Assembly: GCA_027318675.1 (NCBI GenBank)
Contig: DAHVOT010000040.1
Span: forward strand, 1-6,262
DNA: 6,262 bases
From: an archaeon
Lineage (GTDB): Archaea; Nanobdellota; Nanobdellia; Pacearchaeales; GW2011-AR1
Direction of reading: 5' to 3'
This document shows positions 5,961-6,262 of the stretch, one piece after another (the stretch's first letter is position 1; the number at the start of each line of letters is the position of its first letter). The position numbers and the translations under genes are program-made. The notes beneath the pieces are model-generated. The model had not been told where the DNA came from. It saw only the letters and a list, made by a program, of their open reading frames with translations, and did not search any database.

Positions 5961-5968
5961 TTTTATAT
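5961..5968 (-). promoter_or_regulatory. Archaeal TATA box for the pyrH-rnp3 unit
   Basis: In the 42-bp gap between the DUF357 gene and pyrH, the minus strand reads ATATAAAA with exactly 23 bases between it and the pyrH ATG. The expected transcription start then falls at the ATG, giving a leaderless transcript, as for the gene at 212. No Shine-Dalgarno is present. The match and spacing are good for an archaeal promoter. Confidence 0.6.
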
Positions 5969-5979
5969 CTTGCTAACTT

Positions 5980-6261
5980 TTATTTAACAGTGAAAAGCTT
6001 GTCATCTTTAACATCAAATACATCCAATCTTACACCTGAATCTATCCAACCGTGAGCGTAATTCAGAGCGGCAAAGCAGTTAATATAATCTTCTTTGCTT
6101 TTGAAATGTCTAGCATCTGAAATGTAGTTTTCAACCATTTCTATTATCTCTTTTGCATAATTTTCTTTTCCTTTTATTATATTTTTTTTAACTTCTTTAA
6201 GTGCTTTTTCTGTTATCTCAAAGTACTTTTTTATTTTTTCCTCTGTTATTGTTTTTTCCAT
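5980..6261 (-). CDS. DUF357 family protein
   Basis: A small archaeal protein of 93 aa in the DUF357 family, whose biochemical function I do not know. It is helical: EEKIKKYFEITEKALKEVKK (7-26), a second helix running into YISDARHFKSKEDYINCFAALNYAHGWIDSGVRL (46-79), then VFDVKDDKLFTVK at the end. The segments YxSDAxHF, FAALNYAHGWxDxGxRL and the final FDV...LFTV are the family's typical conserved blocks. The fold is probably a helical bundle and there is no signal peptide or membrane segment. The ATG at 6261 fits the usual family length, but only one base of the window lies beyond it, so a farther upstream start cannot be excluded. It runs in the same direction as pyrH, 42 bp ahead, with a promoter in the gap; it may belong to the preceding transcript. 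Confidence 0.9.
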   Translation of the reverse strand: MEKTITEEKIKKYFEITEKALKEVKKNIIKGKENYAKEIIEMVENYISDARHFKSKEDYINCFAALNYAHGWIDSGVRLDVFDVKDDKLFTVK

Positions 6262-6262
6262 T

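Overview
The window looks like chromosomal DNA from an archaeon, most likely a small-genome DPANN lineage of the Pacearchaeota/Woesearchaeota kind. The main reasons are the archaeal/eukaryotic-type PheS (504 aa) and PheT (549 aa), an archaeal-type UMP kinase, a DUF357 protein, a shortened relative of the archaeal RNase P protein Rnp3/Rpp30, very AT-rich and Lys/Ile/Asn-rich genes, and TATA boxes about 25 bases ahead of start codons with no room for a leader. The phylum is an inference from gene content and style, since no marker phylogeny could be run.

Layout. Positions 1-136 hold 2.3 copies of a 59-bp tandem repeat that is much richer in GC than the rest. It runs off the left edge. Each unit contains a hairpin and, on the minus strand, a sequence resembling the 5' end of a tRNA. 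An AT-rich spacer follows, ending in a TATA box, and then one plus-strand gene (212-709) for a helical 165-aa protein of unknown function. This gene meets pheT tail to tail, and their stop codons overlap. Everything from 706 to the right edge is encoded on the minus strand.

In transcription order (right to left) the minus-strand genes are: DUF357 protein; a 42-bp gap with a TATA box; UMP kinase (pyrH); an Rnp3-like RNase P protein starting directly after the pyrH stop; a 32-bp gap with a probable promoter; then pheS, a HIT-family protein, an ASCH-domain protein and pheT, separated by only 1, 1 and 2 bases. The last four should form one transcript. The two subunits of phenylalanyl-tRNA synthetase thus flank a HIT protein and an ASCH protein. 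The common theme is RNA and nucleotide metabolism: UMP to UDP, tRNA 5' maturation, tRNA charging, and two small accessory proteins from families that act on nucleotides or bind RNA.

All recognised genes appear intact. No transposase, CRISPR array, rRNA or complete tRNA gene was found. The most unusual items are the tRNA-like tandem repeat at the left edge and the insertion of HIT and ASCH genes between pheS and pheT.
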